Of a stretch of 60,823 nt of DNA, positions 8,211-17,637 are shown in pieces (positions within the stretch are counted from its first letter, which is position 1; each line of letters starts with the position of its first letter). Location of the stretch: contig NZ_CBVJ010000050.1 of the NCBI RefSeq assembly GCF_000513275.1, positions 1 to 60,823 on the forward strand, written 5' to 3'. The DNA is from Paenibacillus gorillae. GTDB taxonomy: Bacteria > Bacillota > Bacilli > Paenibacillales > Paenibacillaceae. Position numbers and translations under genes: made by a program. The notes under the pieces are model-generated. The model did no database searches and had not been told where the DNA came from. It was given only the letters and a program-made list of their open reading frames with translations.

Positions 8211-9347
8211 ATGAAGCTGTTTTGGTTCATTCCGACATACGGAGACGGACGCTACCTCGGCACCGGCATCGGGTCGAGAACGACATCCCCCGCTTATTAT
8301 CGGCAAATCGCCGTTGCAGCGGATGATCTTGGTTATGATGGCGTTCTGCTGCCGACAGGCCGCTCATGTGACGACCCATGGGTTACCGCTTCGGCGCTGA
8401 TACCCGTTACTAAAAGACTGAAATTCCTCATTGCCGTTCGGCCAGGCCTCATGTCCCCGACACTGGCTGCCCGAATGGCAGCCAGCTTCGACCGCAGCTC
8501 TGGGGGAAGGCTCCTCATAAACGTGGTAGCGGGAGGTGATCCTGTCGAACTGGAGGCGGATGGGCTTTTCCTTAATCATGACGAGCGATATGAGCTTACA
8601 GATGAATTCATGACAATTTGGCGCCGGCTGCTGCAGCAAGAGAAGGTTACGCTGAACGGCAAGCATCTCCGGGTCGCTGAGGCCGTAAATTTATTGCCAG
8701 CACTGCAGCAGCCTCACCCTCCCGTATATTTCGGAGGCTCCTCGCCGGCTGCTATCGGCGTTGCCGCGAAGCATGCTGACTGTTACTTAACCTGGGGTGA
8801 ACCGCCGGAGCAAATCAAGCAAAAAATGGCTCTCGTTAAAGAAGAAGCGGCAGCAGCTGGACGTACGGTGACATTCGGCATCCGGCTGCATATCATCGTT
8901 CGGGAGACAGCGGAGGAAGCTTGGACAGCGGCCGACAGGCTGATCCGGCACTTGGATGATGAAACGATCGCCAAAGCACAGCAAGTCTATGCCCGGATGG
9001 ATTCCCACGGCCAGCAGCGCATGACGGCCACCCACAACGGAAGCCGCAGCAGCCTGGAGATTGCACCCAACCTTTGGGCTGGTATCGGCCTTGTGCGCGG
9101 CGGTGCAGGCACAGCACTTGTCGGAGATCCCGATACGGTGGCTGAACGGCTGCACGAATACCGTGAGCTCGGCATCGACACTTTCATTTTATCCGGGTAT
9201 CCGCATTTAGAAGAATCGTACAGAGTCGCTGAGCTGTTATTTCCTAAGCTTCGCTCCACGGCAGGAGAAGGTTCACCAGACGCTGTCGCAGAAGGTCAAA
9301 GCGGTGAAATGATCGCATACAGCTATAAGCCTGGGAACCATCGTTAG
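8211..9347 (+). CDS. ssuD: FMN-dependent alkanesulfonate monooxygenase (SsuD-like)
   Basis: A luciferase-like flavin monooxygenase of 378 aa that would use FMNH2 and O2 to split the C-S bond of alkanesulfonates, giving aldehyde and sulfite for sulfur supply. The N-terminal strand [17 protein letters not shown], the [19 protein letters not shown] segment, [10 protein letters not shown] and the C-terminal [19 protein letters not shown] are typical of SsuD. The ATG at 8211 has AGGATG 6 bp upstream. ABC-transporter genes follow in the same direction with 18 bp between. No flavin reductase gene is present in the cassette, so FMNH2 must come from elsewhere. Confidence 0.92.
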   Translation: MKLFWFIPTYGDGRYLGTGIGSRTTSPAYYRQIAVAADDLGYDGVLLPTGRSCDDPWVTASALIPVTKRLKFLIAVRPGLMSPTLAARMAASFDRSSGGRLLINVVAGGDPVELEADGLFLNHDERYELTDEFMTIWRRLLQQEKVTLNGKHLRVAEAVNLLPALQQPHPPVYFGGSSPAAIGVAAKHADCYLTWGEPPEQIKQKMALVKEEAAAAGRTVTFGIRLHIIVRETAEEAWTAADRLIRHLDDETIAKAQQVYARMDSHGQQRMTATHNGSRSSLEIAPNLWAGIGLVRGGAGTALVGDPDTVAERLHEYRELGIDTFILSGYPHLEESYRVAELLFPKLRSTAGEGSPDAVAEGQSGEMIAYSYKPGNHR

Positions 9348-9365
9348 GCGGAGGAGGAGCTCCAC

Positions 9366-10138
9366 ATGAAAAAAATTTATAGCCCCGCGCTTTCTGCACT
9401 ATCGGTATTGCTCGTTCTGCTTCTCTGGTGGCTGATTACAAGCAGGCATTGGGTCAATCCGCTATTCGTCCCTTCTCCGGGTAAAGTGTGGGCGGCCTTC
9501 ATCCAGATCTTCCATGACGGGTATAAAGGCACTTCCCTACTCCATCACCTGCTATCCAGCCTCTACCGTCTCGGGTGTGCCTTCGCGTTGGCGCTAGCAA
9601 CGGCAATTCCGCTTGGCCTTATAAGCGGATCATCGTCTGTCATCCGGGCGCTTCTCGACCCTTTCATCGAATTTTACAGGCCGCTGCCGCCGCTAGCCTA
9701 CTACACCATCCTTGTGCTATGGCTGGGCATCGGTGACTCTTCCAAAATCTTTTTGCTTTACCTGGCGGCATTCGCACCTCTGTATATCGCCGTCGTCGCA
9801 GGCGTACGCCGCGTGCCGCTGGACCGCATTCATGCAGCGAGATCGCTTGGCGCTAACCGGCGCAAGCTATTCGTCTATATTTTTCTCCCATCCGCGCTTC
9901 CGGAAAATTTTTCACCGGCATTCGAACTGCGATCGGTGTCAGCTATACGACGCTTGTCGCCGCTGAGATGGTGGCGGCCATTTCCGGAATCGGTTGGATG
10001 GTGCTCGATGCGAGCAAGTTTTTAAGAAGCGATATTATATTTGCCGGGATCATTCTTATGGGCCTCATCGCCATTGCCATCGACTCTGTGATCCGCTGGA
10101 TGGAACGGCGATGGGTTCCATGGGGCGGCAAAGAATAG
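9366..10138 (+). pseudogene. ssuC: sulfonate ABC permease SsuC/TauC, frameshifted
   Basis: This is the inner-membrane permease of the sulfonate/taurine importer. Residues 1-178 read normally (SPGKVWAAFIQIF, EFYRPLPPLAYY and the EAA loop ARSLGANRRKLF). At 9904-9912 (GGAAAATTTTTC) the frame shifts; reading the next frame gives FTGIRTAIGVSYTTLVAAEM and so on to the TAG at 10136-10138, a normal C-terminus. The family's ALPxIFTG would be restored by one A and one T fewer. Without correction the product ends at 10025 with a nonsense tail. A_AAU_UUU at 9905-9911 fits a -1 slippery heptamer, but slipping there would leave one extra residue. I favour a sequencing error over real decay. Confidence 0.85.
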
Positions 10139-10174
10139 ACAGGCGACAATAATAAATAGGAGTGGAACTAAACT

Positions 10175-11284
10175 ATGAGATCGAAACACCGGAATTTTAC
10201 CGTTTTATCCATCATTCTAATTACATTTGCAAGCATGCTTGCCGGGTGCGGGGCTGATAAAAGCAACAATACGCCGGCAAAAGAAACAGCCCCTGCCGCT
10301 GCTTCGCCTTCTCCGGCTGCGGAGACTGTAAAACCGGCAGAAGCTGCTCCTGTACAGCCTAAAGAAGTGAAAATCGGCTTTCAAATCATTCCCAACGCTG
10401 AGCTTCTTGTGAAAGCGCAAGGGCTGGTCGAGAAGAAGTTTCCCGACGTGAAAGTAACCTGGCTGCAATTCGATTCCGGCCGGGACGTTAACACAGCCAT
10501 CGCATCCGGCGGCATCGATCTCGGACTGGCAGGCTCTGTTCCCGTTGCTATTGGACTCGCAAGCCAACTGCCGTATCAAGTGTATTTTCTGCATGATGTC
10601 ATCGGCGACAACGAAGCTCTGGCTGTCCGAAACAGCTCGAACATAGCAGGTGTCAAGGATTTGGCAGGCAAAAAAATCGCCGTTCCATTCGGCTCGACGA
10701 CCCACTTCAGCTTGCTAGCCGCCTTAAAACAAGAAAGCGTAGATCCAAAATCGGTTACCATTCTCGATCTGCAGCCTCCTGATATTGTAGCGGCATGGCA
10801 GCGCAATGACATCGACGGCGCCTTCGTCTGGCAGCCTTCGCTGGCGAAGCTCGTCGCCGATGACGGCAAGATTATCATCTCTGCCAAAGCGCTCGCTGAG
10901 AAGGGCAGCATTACGGCAGATGTCGGCGTCGTACGCAGCGAATTTGCCAAGCAATACCCGCAATTTCTGAAAGACTATGTTGGTTTGCTAGACGAGGCAG
11001 TGCAGCTGTACCGTTCGAACCCGAACGAAGCGGCCAAATCACTTGCTCCGCTGCTTAGCCAGCCGGAAGCCGATACGCTCTCGCAAATGAATGAGCTCGT
11101 ATGGCTCTTGTCTTCCGAGCAATCGGCAGAAAGCTATTTGGGCTCGGGAACGCGTGTCAGCGGGTTTGCGCAGGTGCTTCAAGCGACAGGCGAGTTTCTC
11201 GTCGAGCAGCAGACGATACCTTCCGCACCTGATGCGGCTGTCTATCAGCAGGGTATCTACAACGAAGCGCTGACAGGCAAGTAA
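10175..11284 (+). CDS. sulfonate/taurine-binding lipoprotein (TauA/SsuA-like)
   Basis: The extracellular substrate-binding component of the importer, 369 aa. A lipoprotein signal ends at ASMLAGC (Cys near residue 25), followed by a low-complexity Ala/Pro/Glu linker to about residue 65. The periplasmic-binding fold then shows features of the TauA group: GSTTHFSLLAAL, PPDIVAAWQRNDIDGAFVW and a helical C-terminus. Taurine or another short sulfonate is the likeliest ligand; family membership alone does not separate TauA from SsuA. It lies 36 bp after the permease and 33 bp before the ATPase gene. Confidence 0.88.
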   Translation: MRSKHRNFTVLSIILITFASMLAGCGADKSNNTPAKETAPAAASPSPAAETVKPAEAAPVQPKEVKIGFQIIPNAELLVKAQGLVEKKFPDVKVTWLQFDSGRDVNTAIASGGIDLGLAGSVPVAIGLASQLPYQVYFLHDVIGDNEALAVRNSSNIAGVKDLAGKKIAVPFGSTTHFSLLAALKQESVDPKSVTILDLQPPDIVAAWQRNDIDGAFVWQPSLAKLVADDGKIIISAKALAEKGSITADVGVVRSEFAKQYPQFLKDYVGLLDEAVQLYRSNPNEAAKSLAPLLSQPEADTLSQMNELVWLLSSEQSAESYLGSGTRVSGFAQVLQATGEFLVEQQTIPSAPDAAVYQQGIYNEALTGK

Positions 11285-11317
11285 CCATAACGCCAATAAC
11301 GAAAGGAGCTCTTGCGA

Positions 11318-12169
11318 ATGATAGAAGCGGCAATTGATGATGAGATTTGGAAGTCCGGGGAGCCATGTGAAGAATCCTCCAGGGATGCCGTTGCCTTAAA
11401 TAGCGTCTCCCTTCGTTACGGCAACGGTAAAGCGGCTGGCAGCCCCACGGATGTATTGGGCTCTGTGCAGCTTCATATTAGAGAGGGCGAGTTTGTTTGC
11501 ATTCTTGGACCGTCGGGCTGCGGCAAAACTTCGTTGTTAAAGCTTGTCGCTGGCTATGAGAAGCCTACAGAAGGCGAAGTGAAGCTGTATGACCAGCCGC
11601 ATCCCGGTCCGAACCCGAAGGTGGGCGTCGTCTTCCAGCATGCCAATCTATTTCCTTGGCTGTCCGTAAACCGGAATGTACAATTCGGGCTAAAAATGCT
11701 CGGTTTAAAACGGGCCGAACGGAGCCACATAGCCGCTGAAACCTTGAATCAGGTCGGCTTGAGCGCTGCCGCGTCCCTGCTGCCGCATCAGTTGTCGGGA
11801 GGGATGAAGCAGCGCGCCGCGATTGCCCGTGCGCTAGCGGCCAATCCGGCACTGCTGCTCATGGATGAGCCGTTTGCCGCACTAGACGCCATTACACGGG
11901 AATCGCTGCAATACTTGCTTCGCAAGCTATGGTTAGAGACCGGTAAAACGATTGTATTCATCACGCATGATGTCGAGGAAGCGCTGCTGTTAGGCTCCCG
12001 GTTAATCGTAATGAAAGGCGGTCCTGGCCGCATCGAAATCGATATGCCGAATCGTCTTAACCGGGCGTCCGAGCCGTTTGCATTTGCCCGCCAGCATTTG
12101 CGCTATGGAGAGACACGAGAGCAGCTGCTCAAGGCTCTTCGCCCTGCTGGTCAGAGCTGGCAGGATTGA
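11318..12169 (+). CDS. ssuB: sulfonate ABC transporter ATPase (SsuB/TauB)
   Basis: The cytoplasmic ATPase of the importer, 283 aa. It shows Walker A GPSGCGKTS, the Q-loop region VVFQHANLFPWLS, the signature LSGGMKQR, Walker B LLLMDEPFAALD and the H-loop FITHDVEEAL. The ATG at 11318 is chosen because AAAGGAG lies 9 bp upstream; a TTG at 11312 would be only 3 bp from it. It is the last gene of the cassette and is followed by a strong bidirectional hairpin. Confidence 0.93.
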   Translation: MIEAAIDDEIWKSGEPCEESSRDAVALNSVSLRYGNGKAAGSPTDVLGSVQLHIREGEFVCILGPSGCGKTSLLKLVAGYEKPTEGEVKLYDQPHPGPNPKVGVVFQHANLFPWLSVNRNVQFGLKMLGLKRAERSHIAAETLNQVGLSAAASLLPHQLSGGMKQRAAIARALAANPALLLMDEPFAALDAITRESLQYLLRKLWLETGKTIVFITHDVEEALLLGSRLIVMKGGPGRIEIDMPNRLNRASEPFAFARQHLRYGETREQLLKALRPAGQSWQD

Positions 12170-12197
12170 GCGGCATGCATAGCAGTCAACCAAACAA

Positions 12198-12243
12198 AAC
12201 AGGGCAGTTCGAAGGTCGTCATCGACCTTCGAACTGCCCTGTT
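12198..12243. terminator. long bidirectional terminator hairpin
   Basis: A perfect 21-bp stem, beginning AACAGGGCAG and ending CTGCCCTGTT with a TCAT loop at 12219-12222, lies between the convergent ATPase gene and the 67-aa gene. AT-rich flanks are present on both sides. Confidence 0.75.
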
Positions 12244-12263
12244 CTGGTTTGTGCAGCCGGATA

Positions 12264-12467
12264 TTAACCGATCATTTCCGTTGATCCGCCGATCTGCTCA
12301 ATTAAATGAACGGCACGGTCAACGACATTTGCATCCACCGTAGCCGTCAGCCATCCGCTTTCATGCAGACCGTTAATTTCAAACGCGCGCAGCGCCTGCA
12401 GTTTATGCAGCGCCTCTTGCGCCGCTTCCGGCCCAGAGAAGTTCGCCCGGATTTCGATCTGGTTCAT
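12264..12467 (-). CDS. 67-aa protein of unknown function
   Basis: I do not recognise this small protein. The predicted pattern is strand (IEIRANF), helix (GPEAAQEALHKLQAL), two strands (AFEINGLHESGWLTATVDA) and helix (VVDRAVHLIEQIGG), resembling a compact ferredoxin-like beta-alpha-beta-beta-alpha unit as in ACT or HMA domains. It has no Cys metal motif. GTAGGATTTTGGC precedes its ATG and overlaps the end of the upstream YfhD-like gene, only 9 bp away, so the two are probably co-transcribed and translationally coupled. Confidence 0.65.
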   Translation of the reverse strand: MNQIEIRANFSGPEAAQEALHKLQALRAFEINGLHESGWLTATVDANVVDRAVHLIEQIGGSTEMIG

Positions 12468-12476
12468 GCCAAAATC

Positions 12477-12650
12477 CTACTCTTGCTGCTGTTCGTGCGC
12501 ACGCTGATCCGCTTGAGCGGCACGTTGCGCGGCTTTGCGGTCAGCTTCGTCAGCCAATTCTTCAGAAAACTCTACATCCTCGTTTTCACCGATCGGCAAG
12601 TTTGCGAAGTTTTGCTTCTCCAGCTCGTTTTGCTCGTTGTTCTGTGGCAT
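12477..12650 (-). CDS. YfhD-like small protein, 57 aa
   Basis: A short acidic, Gln/Ala-rich protein beginning MPQNNEQNELEKQNFAN. Its C-terminal half, DVEFSEELADEADRKAAQRA, resembles the conserved end of the Bacillales YfhD family, small proteins of unknown role. AAAGGAG lies 8 bp before the ATG. It has no membrane segment or cysteine and is probably largely disordered or helical. It forms a two-gene unit with the 67-aa protein just downstream of the dnaJ terminator. The YfhD assignment rests on motif memory alone. Confidence 0.7.
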   Translation of the reverse strand: MPQNNEQNELEKQNFANLPIGENEDVEFSEELADEADRKAAQRAAQADQRAHEQQQE

Positions 12651-12767
12651 GATTGGAAGCTCCTTTGGTTTATAGATTCATTGGATAGAAACCAACCCGT
12701 CTAGCTTTTACATCATTCATCCTAATTATTCGTTCTCATCCCGTCATACTCCGATTTAAAAAGAAAA

Positions 12768-12801
12768 AAAGCGTTCCGGGCTACTCGCCCCGGAACGCTT
12801 T
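12768..12801 (-). terminator. terminator of the heat-shock operon
   Basis: A 13-bp stem, AAAGCGTTCCGGG with CCCGGAACGCTTT, is followed on the minus strand by TTTT-rich sequence. The 5' arm contains the last codons of dnaJ and the stop codon lies in the loop. Confidence 0.85.
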
Positions 12802-13934
12802 CTTCATTTTATCGAAAATCGATTCATGATGCTCGGTATTGCTTTCGGAAACCGAACTTGTGCTTGCTGTACCGCCGCTGAATTGACGCAGCAAATCCTT
12901 CTGCTCGTCGGTCAGCTTCGTTGGCGTAACGACCGTCACCTTCACGTGCTGATCGCCTTGACCGTAGCCGCGAAGCTTCGGCACGCCTTTGCCCTTCAAG
13001 CGGAAATAAGTGCCCGTCTGAGTTCCCGCAGGAATTTTCAGCTTCACTTTTTCCGTCAGCGTCGGGATTTCAATCTCATCGCCTAGCGCCGCTTGCACGA
13101 ACGTAAGCGGAACCTCGCAATAGATATCATCGTTCTCTCGTTCGAAGAACTCATGCGACTTGACGCGGATAACGATATAGAGATCACCGGCAGGACCGCC
13201 GCGAAGACCGCCTTCGCCCTCACCGGACAGACGGATTTGAGCGCCGTCGTCAACGCCCGCAGGGATGCGGACATTAATTTTACGCTGTTTTTTGCACTTT
13301 GCCTGCGCCATGGCAGGTTCCGCATTTTTCCTTAATAACACGACCCGTACCGGAGCAGTTCGTACAAGCACGGCGATTGACCATACGGCCAAACGGTGTA
13401 TTTTGCACAACCTCTTGCTGACCGCTGCCTTTGCAGGTAGAGCAGGTTTCCGGTTTCGTACCCGGCTTAGCTCCCGATCCCGTACAAGTGTCACAGGTTT
13501 CCGTACGCGGAATCGTAATTTCCGTTTCTTTGCCGAATACGGCTTCCTTGAACTCTATGGTCATCGTGTATTGCAGATCATTGCCCCGCTGCGGAGCATT
13601 CGGATCACGACGACCGCCGCCTCCGCCGCCAAAGAACATATCGAAGATATCGCCGAAGCCGCCTCCGCCAAAGTCTCCTGAGAAGCCGCCGGCGCCTCCC
13701 ATGCCCTGGTTAGGGTCAACATGGCCATAACGGTCATACGTCGACCGCTGTCCCTCGTCACTGAGCACGTCGTAAGCCTCTTTGACTTCCTTGAACTTCG
13801 ACTCTGCGTCCGCTTCTTTATTCACGTCCGGATGATACTTGCGCGCAAGCGACCGGTACGCTTTTTTGAATTTCATCATCGGAAGCGCTTTTGCCTAAGC
13901 CAAGCACCTCATAATAATCGCGTTTGTCTGCCAA
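12781..13934 (-). pseudogene. dnaJ: chaperone DnaJ, two frameshifts as sequenced
   Basis: The Hsp40 co-chaperone that delivers substrates to DnaK and stimulates its ATPase. Every part is present but in three frames. The J-domain start ([23 protein letters not shown] start at 13934 behind GGAGGTGA) is followed by [16 protein letters not shown] with the HPD motif, a Gly-rich stretch, and four zinc motifs [24 protein letters not shown] and CGTCHGAG. The C-terminal substrate domain is in the last frame. Breaks lie at two identical C-A6 runs (plus-strand T6 at 13862-13867 and 13288-13293). One A fewer at each restores EIQKAYR and KVQKQRK. A sequencing error is likelier than loss of dnaJ. Confidence 0.9.
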
Positions 13935-13987
13935 CTGGTTCTCACCTCCACCCATGTTCCATTACAAAAGCTATAAATGCGCGAAGA

Positions 13988-14020
13988 AGGTCAAAGACAG
14001 GAAGCCCCTGACTTTGACCT
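13988..14020 (-). terminator. hairpin between dnaK and dnaJ
   Basis: AGGTCAAAG pairs with CTTTGACCT, with further pairing (CAGG with CCTG) inside. Only a weak T-rich tail (TTCTTC) follows on the minus strand. It probably acts as a partial terminator or RNA-processing site lowering dnaJ relative to dnaK. Confidence 0.55.
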
Positions 14021-14045
14021 CACCTCGGTAGCAAGCTTAAGCTAA

Positions 14046-15878
14046 TTATTTGTTGTCGTCAACCACTTCGTAGTCTGCGTCTACAACATTGTCTTTCTTA
14101 GGAGCTGCTCCGCCTTCTTGCGGCTCTGCACCTTCTGCGCCTTGCTGTGCTTGCTCATACAGCTTCACAGACAATGCCTGAACGATTTGCGTCAGCTCTT
14201 CGGAAGCCGCATTGATTTCTTCAATGTTTTCCGTTGCAACTGCTGCTGCCAGCTTCTCTTTCGCTGCATTCGCTTTGTCGATTTCGGACGCGTCCACTTT
14301 GTCGCCAAGATCCTTGATCGTTTTGTCAACCGAGTAGATGAGCTGGTCAGCTGCGTTTTTCGCTTCAACCAATTCACGGCGTTTACGGTCATCTTCAGCG
14401 TTCAGCTCAGCGTCTTTCATCATTTTTTCGATTTCGTCTTCGCTCAGACCGCCGGATGAAGTAATCGTAATTTTTTGGCTTTTGCCTGTGCCTTTATCCA
14501 AAGCCGATACGTTAACGATACCGTTCGCATCGATATCGAAGGTTACTTCGATTTGCGGAACGCCGCGTGGTGCGAGCGGAATGTCGCTAAGTGTAAAGCG
14601 GCCAAGCGTTTTGTTGCCGGCAGCCATTTGACGCTCGCCTTGCAGAACGTGAATTTCTACGCCCGGCTGATTGTCTGCATACGTCGAGTAAACTTGCGAT
14701 TTGCTCGTTGGAATCGTCGTATTGCGATCGATCATTTTTGTGAATACGCCGCCAGCCGTCTCGATACCGAGCGACAAAGGCGTAACGTCGAGCAATACAA
14801 CGTCTTTAACGTCGCCTGTAAGCACGCCCGCTTGAACAGCCGCGCCCAGCGCTACAACCTCATCCGGGTTAACGCCTTTATGCGGATCTTTGCCGATCAG
14901 CTTTTTAACCGCTTCTTGAACGGCTGGAATACGCGTCGAACCGCCTACGAGTACCACTTTATTAATTTCGCTTGTGGACAAGCCCGAATCGCTAAGCGCC
15001 TGACGAACAGGACCCATCGTACGCTCTACAAGGCCAGCAGACAACTCTTCGAATTTCGCACGGGTCAGGTTCATCTCCAAATGCTGAGGAACGCCGTCAA
15101 CCATCGTAATAAATGGAAGCGAGATCGTAGATGTCAACACGCCGGAAAGCTCTTTCTTCGCTTTCTCTGCTGCATCCTTCAAGCGCTGAACAGCCGCTTT
15201 GTCCTTCGACAGGTCGATGCCTTGCTCCTTCTTAAACTCAGCAACCAGGTAATCGATAACGACTTGGTCAAAGTCGTCGCCGCCAAGCTTGTTGTCGCCG
15301 CTCGTTGCTTTAACTTCGAAGAAGCCGTCGCCCAGTTCGAGAATCGATACGTCAAACGTGCCGCCGCCAAGGTCATAGACGAGGATGGTTTGGTCTTCTG
15401 TTTTCTCCATGCCGTAAGCAAGAGCTGCCGCTGTTGGCTCGTTGACGATACGCAGCACTTCCAGGCCTGCGATTTTACCCGCATCCTTCGTGGCTTGACG
15501 CTGGCTGTCATTGAAGTAAGCAGGAACCGTAATAACGGCTTGCGTTACCGATTGGCCCAGGTAAGCTTCCGCATCGGATTTCAGCTTTTGCAAAATAATT
15601 GCAGAAATTTCTTGCGGCGTGAAGTCTTTGCCGTCAATCGTTTCTTTATGGTTTGTACCCATATGACGTTTTACCGAGCTAACTGTCCGGTCAGGGTTGG
15701 TGATGGCTTGGCGTTTTGCCGTTTCGCCGACAATACGCTCTCCGTCTTTCTTAAAGCCGACAACGGATGGCGTCGTACGGTTACCTTCCGGATTCGGGAT
15801 TACGACGGCTTCGCCGCCTTCCATTACTGCAACGCAAGAGTTTGTTGTACCAAGGTCAATACCGATTACTTTACTCAT
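14046..15878 (-). CDS. dnaK: chaperone DnaK (Hsp70)
   Basis: The ATP-driven Hsp70 chaperone, 610 aa, the usual length for Bacillales. The ATPase domain opens with [17 protein letters not shown] and includes [14 protein letters not shown] and [11 protein letters not shown]. The substrate domain (residues ~360-500) includes [15 protein letters not shown], and a helical lid ends in a Gly/Ala/Glu-rich tail and [11 protein letters not shown]. It follows grpE by 53 bp and precedes dnaJ in the CIRCE-controlled operon. Unlike dnaJ, its frame is intact throughout. Confidence 0.98.
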   Translation of the reverse strand: MSKVIGIDLGTTNSCVAVMEGGEAVVIPNPEGNRTTPSVVGFKKDGERIVGETAKRQAITNPDRTVSSVKRHMGTNHKETIDGKDFTPQEISAIILQKLKSDAEAYLGQSVTQAVITVPAYFNDSQRQATKDAGKIAGLEVLRIVNEPTAAALAYGMEKTEDQTILVYDLGGGTFDVSILELGDGFFEVKATSGDNKLGGDDFDQVVIDYLVAEFKKEQGIDLSKDKAAVQRLKDAAEKAKKELSGVLTSTISLPFITMVDGVPQHLEMNLTRAKFEELSAGLVERTMGPVRQALSDSGLSTSEINKVVLVGGSTRIPAVQEAVKKLIGKDPHKGVNPDEVVALGAAVQAGVLTGDVKDVVLLDVTPLSLGIETAGGVFTKMIDRNTTIPTSKSQVYSTYADNQPGVEIHVLQGERQMAAGNKTLGRFTLSDIPLAPRGVPQIEVTFDIDANGIVNVSALDKGTGKSQKITITSSGGLSEDEIEKMMKDAELNAEDDRKRRELVEAKNAADQLIYSVDKTIKDLGDKVDASEIDKANAAKEKLAAAVATENIEEINAASEELTQIVQALSVKLYEQAQQGAEGAEPQEGGAAPKKDNVVDADYEVVDDNK

Positions 15879-15931
15879 CGTCAGTTTCCTCCTAATTTAT
15901 ATGGCTTTTCAGCCCCATTATTGAATAACAC

Positions 15932-16474
15932 TTAGCCGCTAACTTTAACCATCGCAGGACGAAGCACTTTGTCTTTCAGCACGTAGCCCTTCTGCACTTC
16001 TTCAACCACGATGCCTTCTTCATGCTCTTCGGATTCCACTGTCATAATGGCTTGATGGAATTCAGGATTGAACGGCTCGCCGACGACATTCATCGCCTGC
16101 AGACCTTCCTGCTGCAGCGTTTGCTCCAGCTGACGGAAAATCATGTCCACACCTTTCGCAAGCGATTCATAATCGCCATTGATCGATGCTGCTGCAACCG
16201 CCCGTTCAAAGTTATCGACAACCGGAAGCAATTGCCCGATCAGCTTCATCGATGCGTATTGTCCCAGCTCTTCTTTTTCCTTCATGGTGCGGCGGCGGAA
16301 ATTATCAAAATCCGCTTGCACGCGTAAGTATCGCTGCTGGTTCTCCTCTGCCTGCTGTGCAAGCTCAGAGAGGCGCGGATCCTCTTGAAGCTCGGCTTGC
16401 GCCTCCGCTTCCTGTCCTGCTTGCTCCTGCTCCGTTACGGTTTCCTCAACCGCTTCGTTATGTTCGTTACTCAC
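15932..16474 (-). CDS. grpE: nucleotide exchange factor GrpE
   Basis: GrpE releases ADP from DnaK. The 180-aa protein has an acidic, Gln/Glu-rich N-terminal tail, a long coiled-coil helix (residues ~35-90, with RVQADFDNFRRRTMKEKEEL) and a C-terminal beta domain ending VLRPAMVKVSG. The GTG at 16474 is chosen because AAGGAGG lies 8 bp upstream; a GTG three codons earlier overlaps that site. It lies 13 bp after hrcA. Confidence 0.95.
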   Translation of the reverse strand: MSNEHNEAVEETVTEQEQAGQEAEAQAELQEDPRLSELAQQAEENQQRYLRVQADFDNFRRRTMKEKEELGQYASMKLIGQLLPVVDNFERAVAAASINGDYESLAKGVDMIFRQLEQTLQQEGLQAMNVVGEPFNPEFHQAIMTVESEEHEEGIVVEEVQKGYVLKDKVLRPAMVKVSG

Positions 16475-16487
16475 CCAATTCACCTCC

Positions 16488-17513
16488 TTATTTATACCAA
16501 CGGCCTAGCATAAGCGCCATATCCTTCGAAATAATATTAAGCAGACTAATGACTTTACCGTACTCCATCCTTGTCGGTCCAAGAATGCCAATGGTGCCCA
16601 GCGACTGTCCGTCCACTGAATAGGTGGCGGTTATTAAGCTGCAGTTCGCGATAGCTTCTTGGTCATTTTCTGTTCCGATGCGGACTTGTATACCCGAAGG
16701 AAGCGCAGAAAACATTTTCATGATAGCAGGCGTTTCGTCCAGCAAATCCAAAATCGTCTTCACTTTATCGACATCCTTGAACTCCGGCTGCGTCAGCATA
16801 TTCGTCGTCCCGCTAAGGAAAATGCGATGCTCATCGTCGCTTTGCAGCGCTTTGTCGAGAACGCCCAGCACTTCTTCGCAATGATCGATGTAACGATCCA
16901 GCTCCTGGCCCATTTCGGCGTGCAGCTTGGACTTCAGCCGAATAAGCGGTACACCAACCAGCTTCGTGTTCAAAATCCGTACAACCTTCTCCATTTCTTC
17001 CATGCTTACGCCCGGAGGAATTTGGATCGTACGGTTTTCCACATGCCCTGTGTTCGTGACGATAATCGCTACAGCTGAATTTGCATCAAGCGGCACCAGA
17101 CTGAAATGCTTAAGTGAGGTGCTGAACATTTCCGGTCCAAGCAAAATCGACGTATAATTCGTCAGATTAGACAGGATCATGGCCGCATGCTGGATAACCT
17201 GCTCCATTTCATTCACTTTTTCAGAGAAAAAAGAACGTACTTTCGTCAGGTCTTGTTCATTGACTTCATTAAAATTGACGAGATGATCGACGTAATAGCG
17301 ATATCCTTTGGTAGAGGGAATACGGCCTGCCGACGTGTGCGGCTGCTCCAGAAAGCCAAGCTCCTCCAAATCCGCCATTTCGTTGCGAATCGTAGCGGGA
17401 CTGAAGCCAACATCGCCTCGTTTAGATATGCTTCGTGATCCGACAGGCTCCGCCGAGCGGATGTAATCGTCGATTATCGCATTCAGTATCATTCGTTGCC
17501 GATCAGTCAACAT
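16488..17513 (-). CDS. hrcA: heat-inducible repressor HrcA
   Basis: HrcA binds CIRCE operators and represses class I heat-shock genes; it needs GroE for activity. The 341-aa protein has the N-terminal winged helix (DRQRMILNAIIDDYIRSAEP, then GFSPATIRNEMADLEELGFL), a GAF-like middle domain and an inserted dimerising region. The GGGGAGGG site fits the ATG at 17513. It is the first gene of the operon, with a perfect CIRCE element 57-83 bp upstream, so it represses itself. Confidence 0.97.
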   Translation of the reverse strand: MLTDRQRMILNAIIDDYIRSAEPVGSRSISKRGDVGFSPATIRNEMADLEELGFLEQPHTSAGRIPSTKGYRYYVDHLVNFNEVNEQDLTKVRSFFSEKVNEMEQVIQHAAMILSNLTNYTSILLGPEMFSTSLKHFSLVPLDANSAVAIIVTNTGHVENRTIQIPPGVSMEEMEKVVRILNTKLVGVPLIRLKSKLHAEMGQELDRYIDHCEEVLGVLDKALQSDDEHRIFLSGTTNMLTQPEFKDVDKVKTILDLLDETPAIMKMFSALPSGIQVRIGTENDQEAIANCSLITATYSVDGQSLGTIGILGPTRMEYGKVISLLNIISKDMALMLGRWYK

Positions 17514-17569
17514 TCCAAATCCCTCCCCAATTATATGCCTATTTCAATACGGCCGTTCTCGCCTCATCG

Positions 17570-17596
17570 TTAGCACTCATTAAAGTCGAGTGCTAA
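17570..17596. promoter_or_regulatory. CIRCE operator
   Basis: TTAGCACTC, 9 bp, GAGTGCTAA: an exact match to the CIRCE consensus. It lies just downstream of the hrcA promoter, where bound HrcA would block transcription of hrcA, grpE, dnaK and dnaJ. Confidence 0.97.
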
Positions 17597-17607
17597 TCAT
17601 TAATACA

Positions 17608-17637
17608 AAAATACCAAACCAGCTTAACGATTGTCAA
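17608..17637 (-). promoter_or_regulatory. sigma-A promoter of the hrcA operon
   Basis: On the minus strand TTGACA (17637-17632) and TATTTT (17613-17608) are 18 bp apart, upstream of CIRCE. Most of the -35 hexamer sits in the loop of the terminator hairpin of the preceding gene. Confidence 0.65.

Noticed and set aside
9366..10025. A shortened 219-aa permease as the real product
   Set aside because: The last ~40 residues are out of frame and non-hydrophobic, while the next frame restores a full permease C-terminus.
14475..15935. 486-codon frame antisense to dnaK
   Set aside because: A known side effect of dnaK codon usage; no ribosome-binding site and no protein features.
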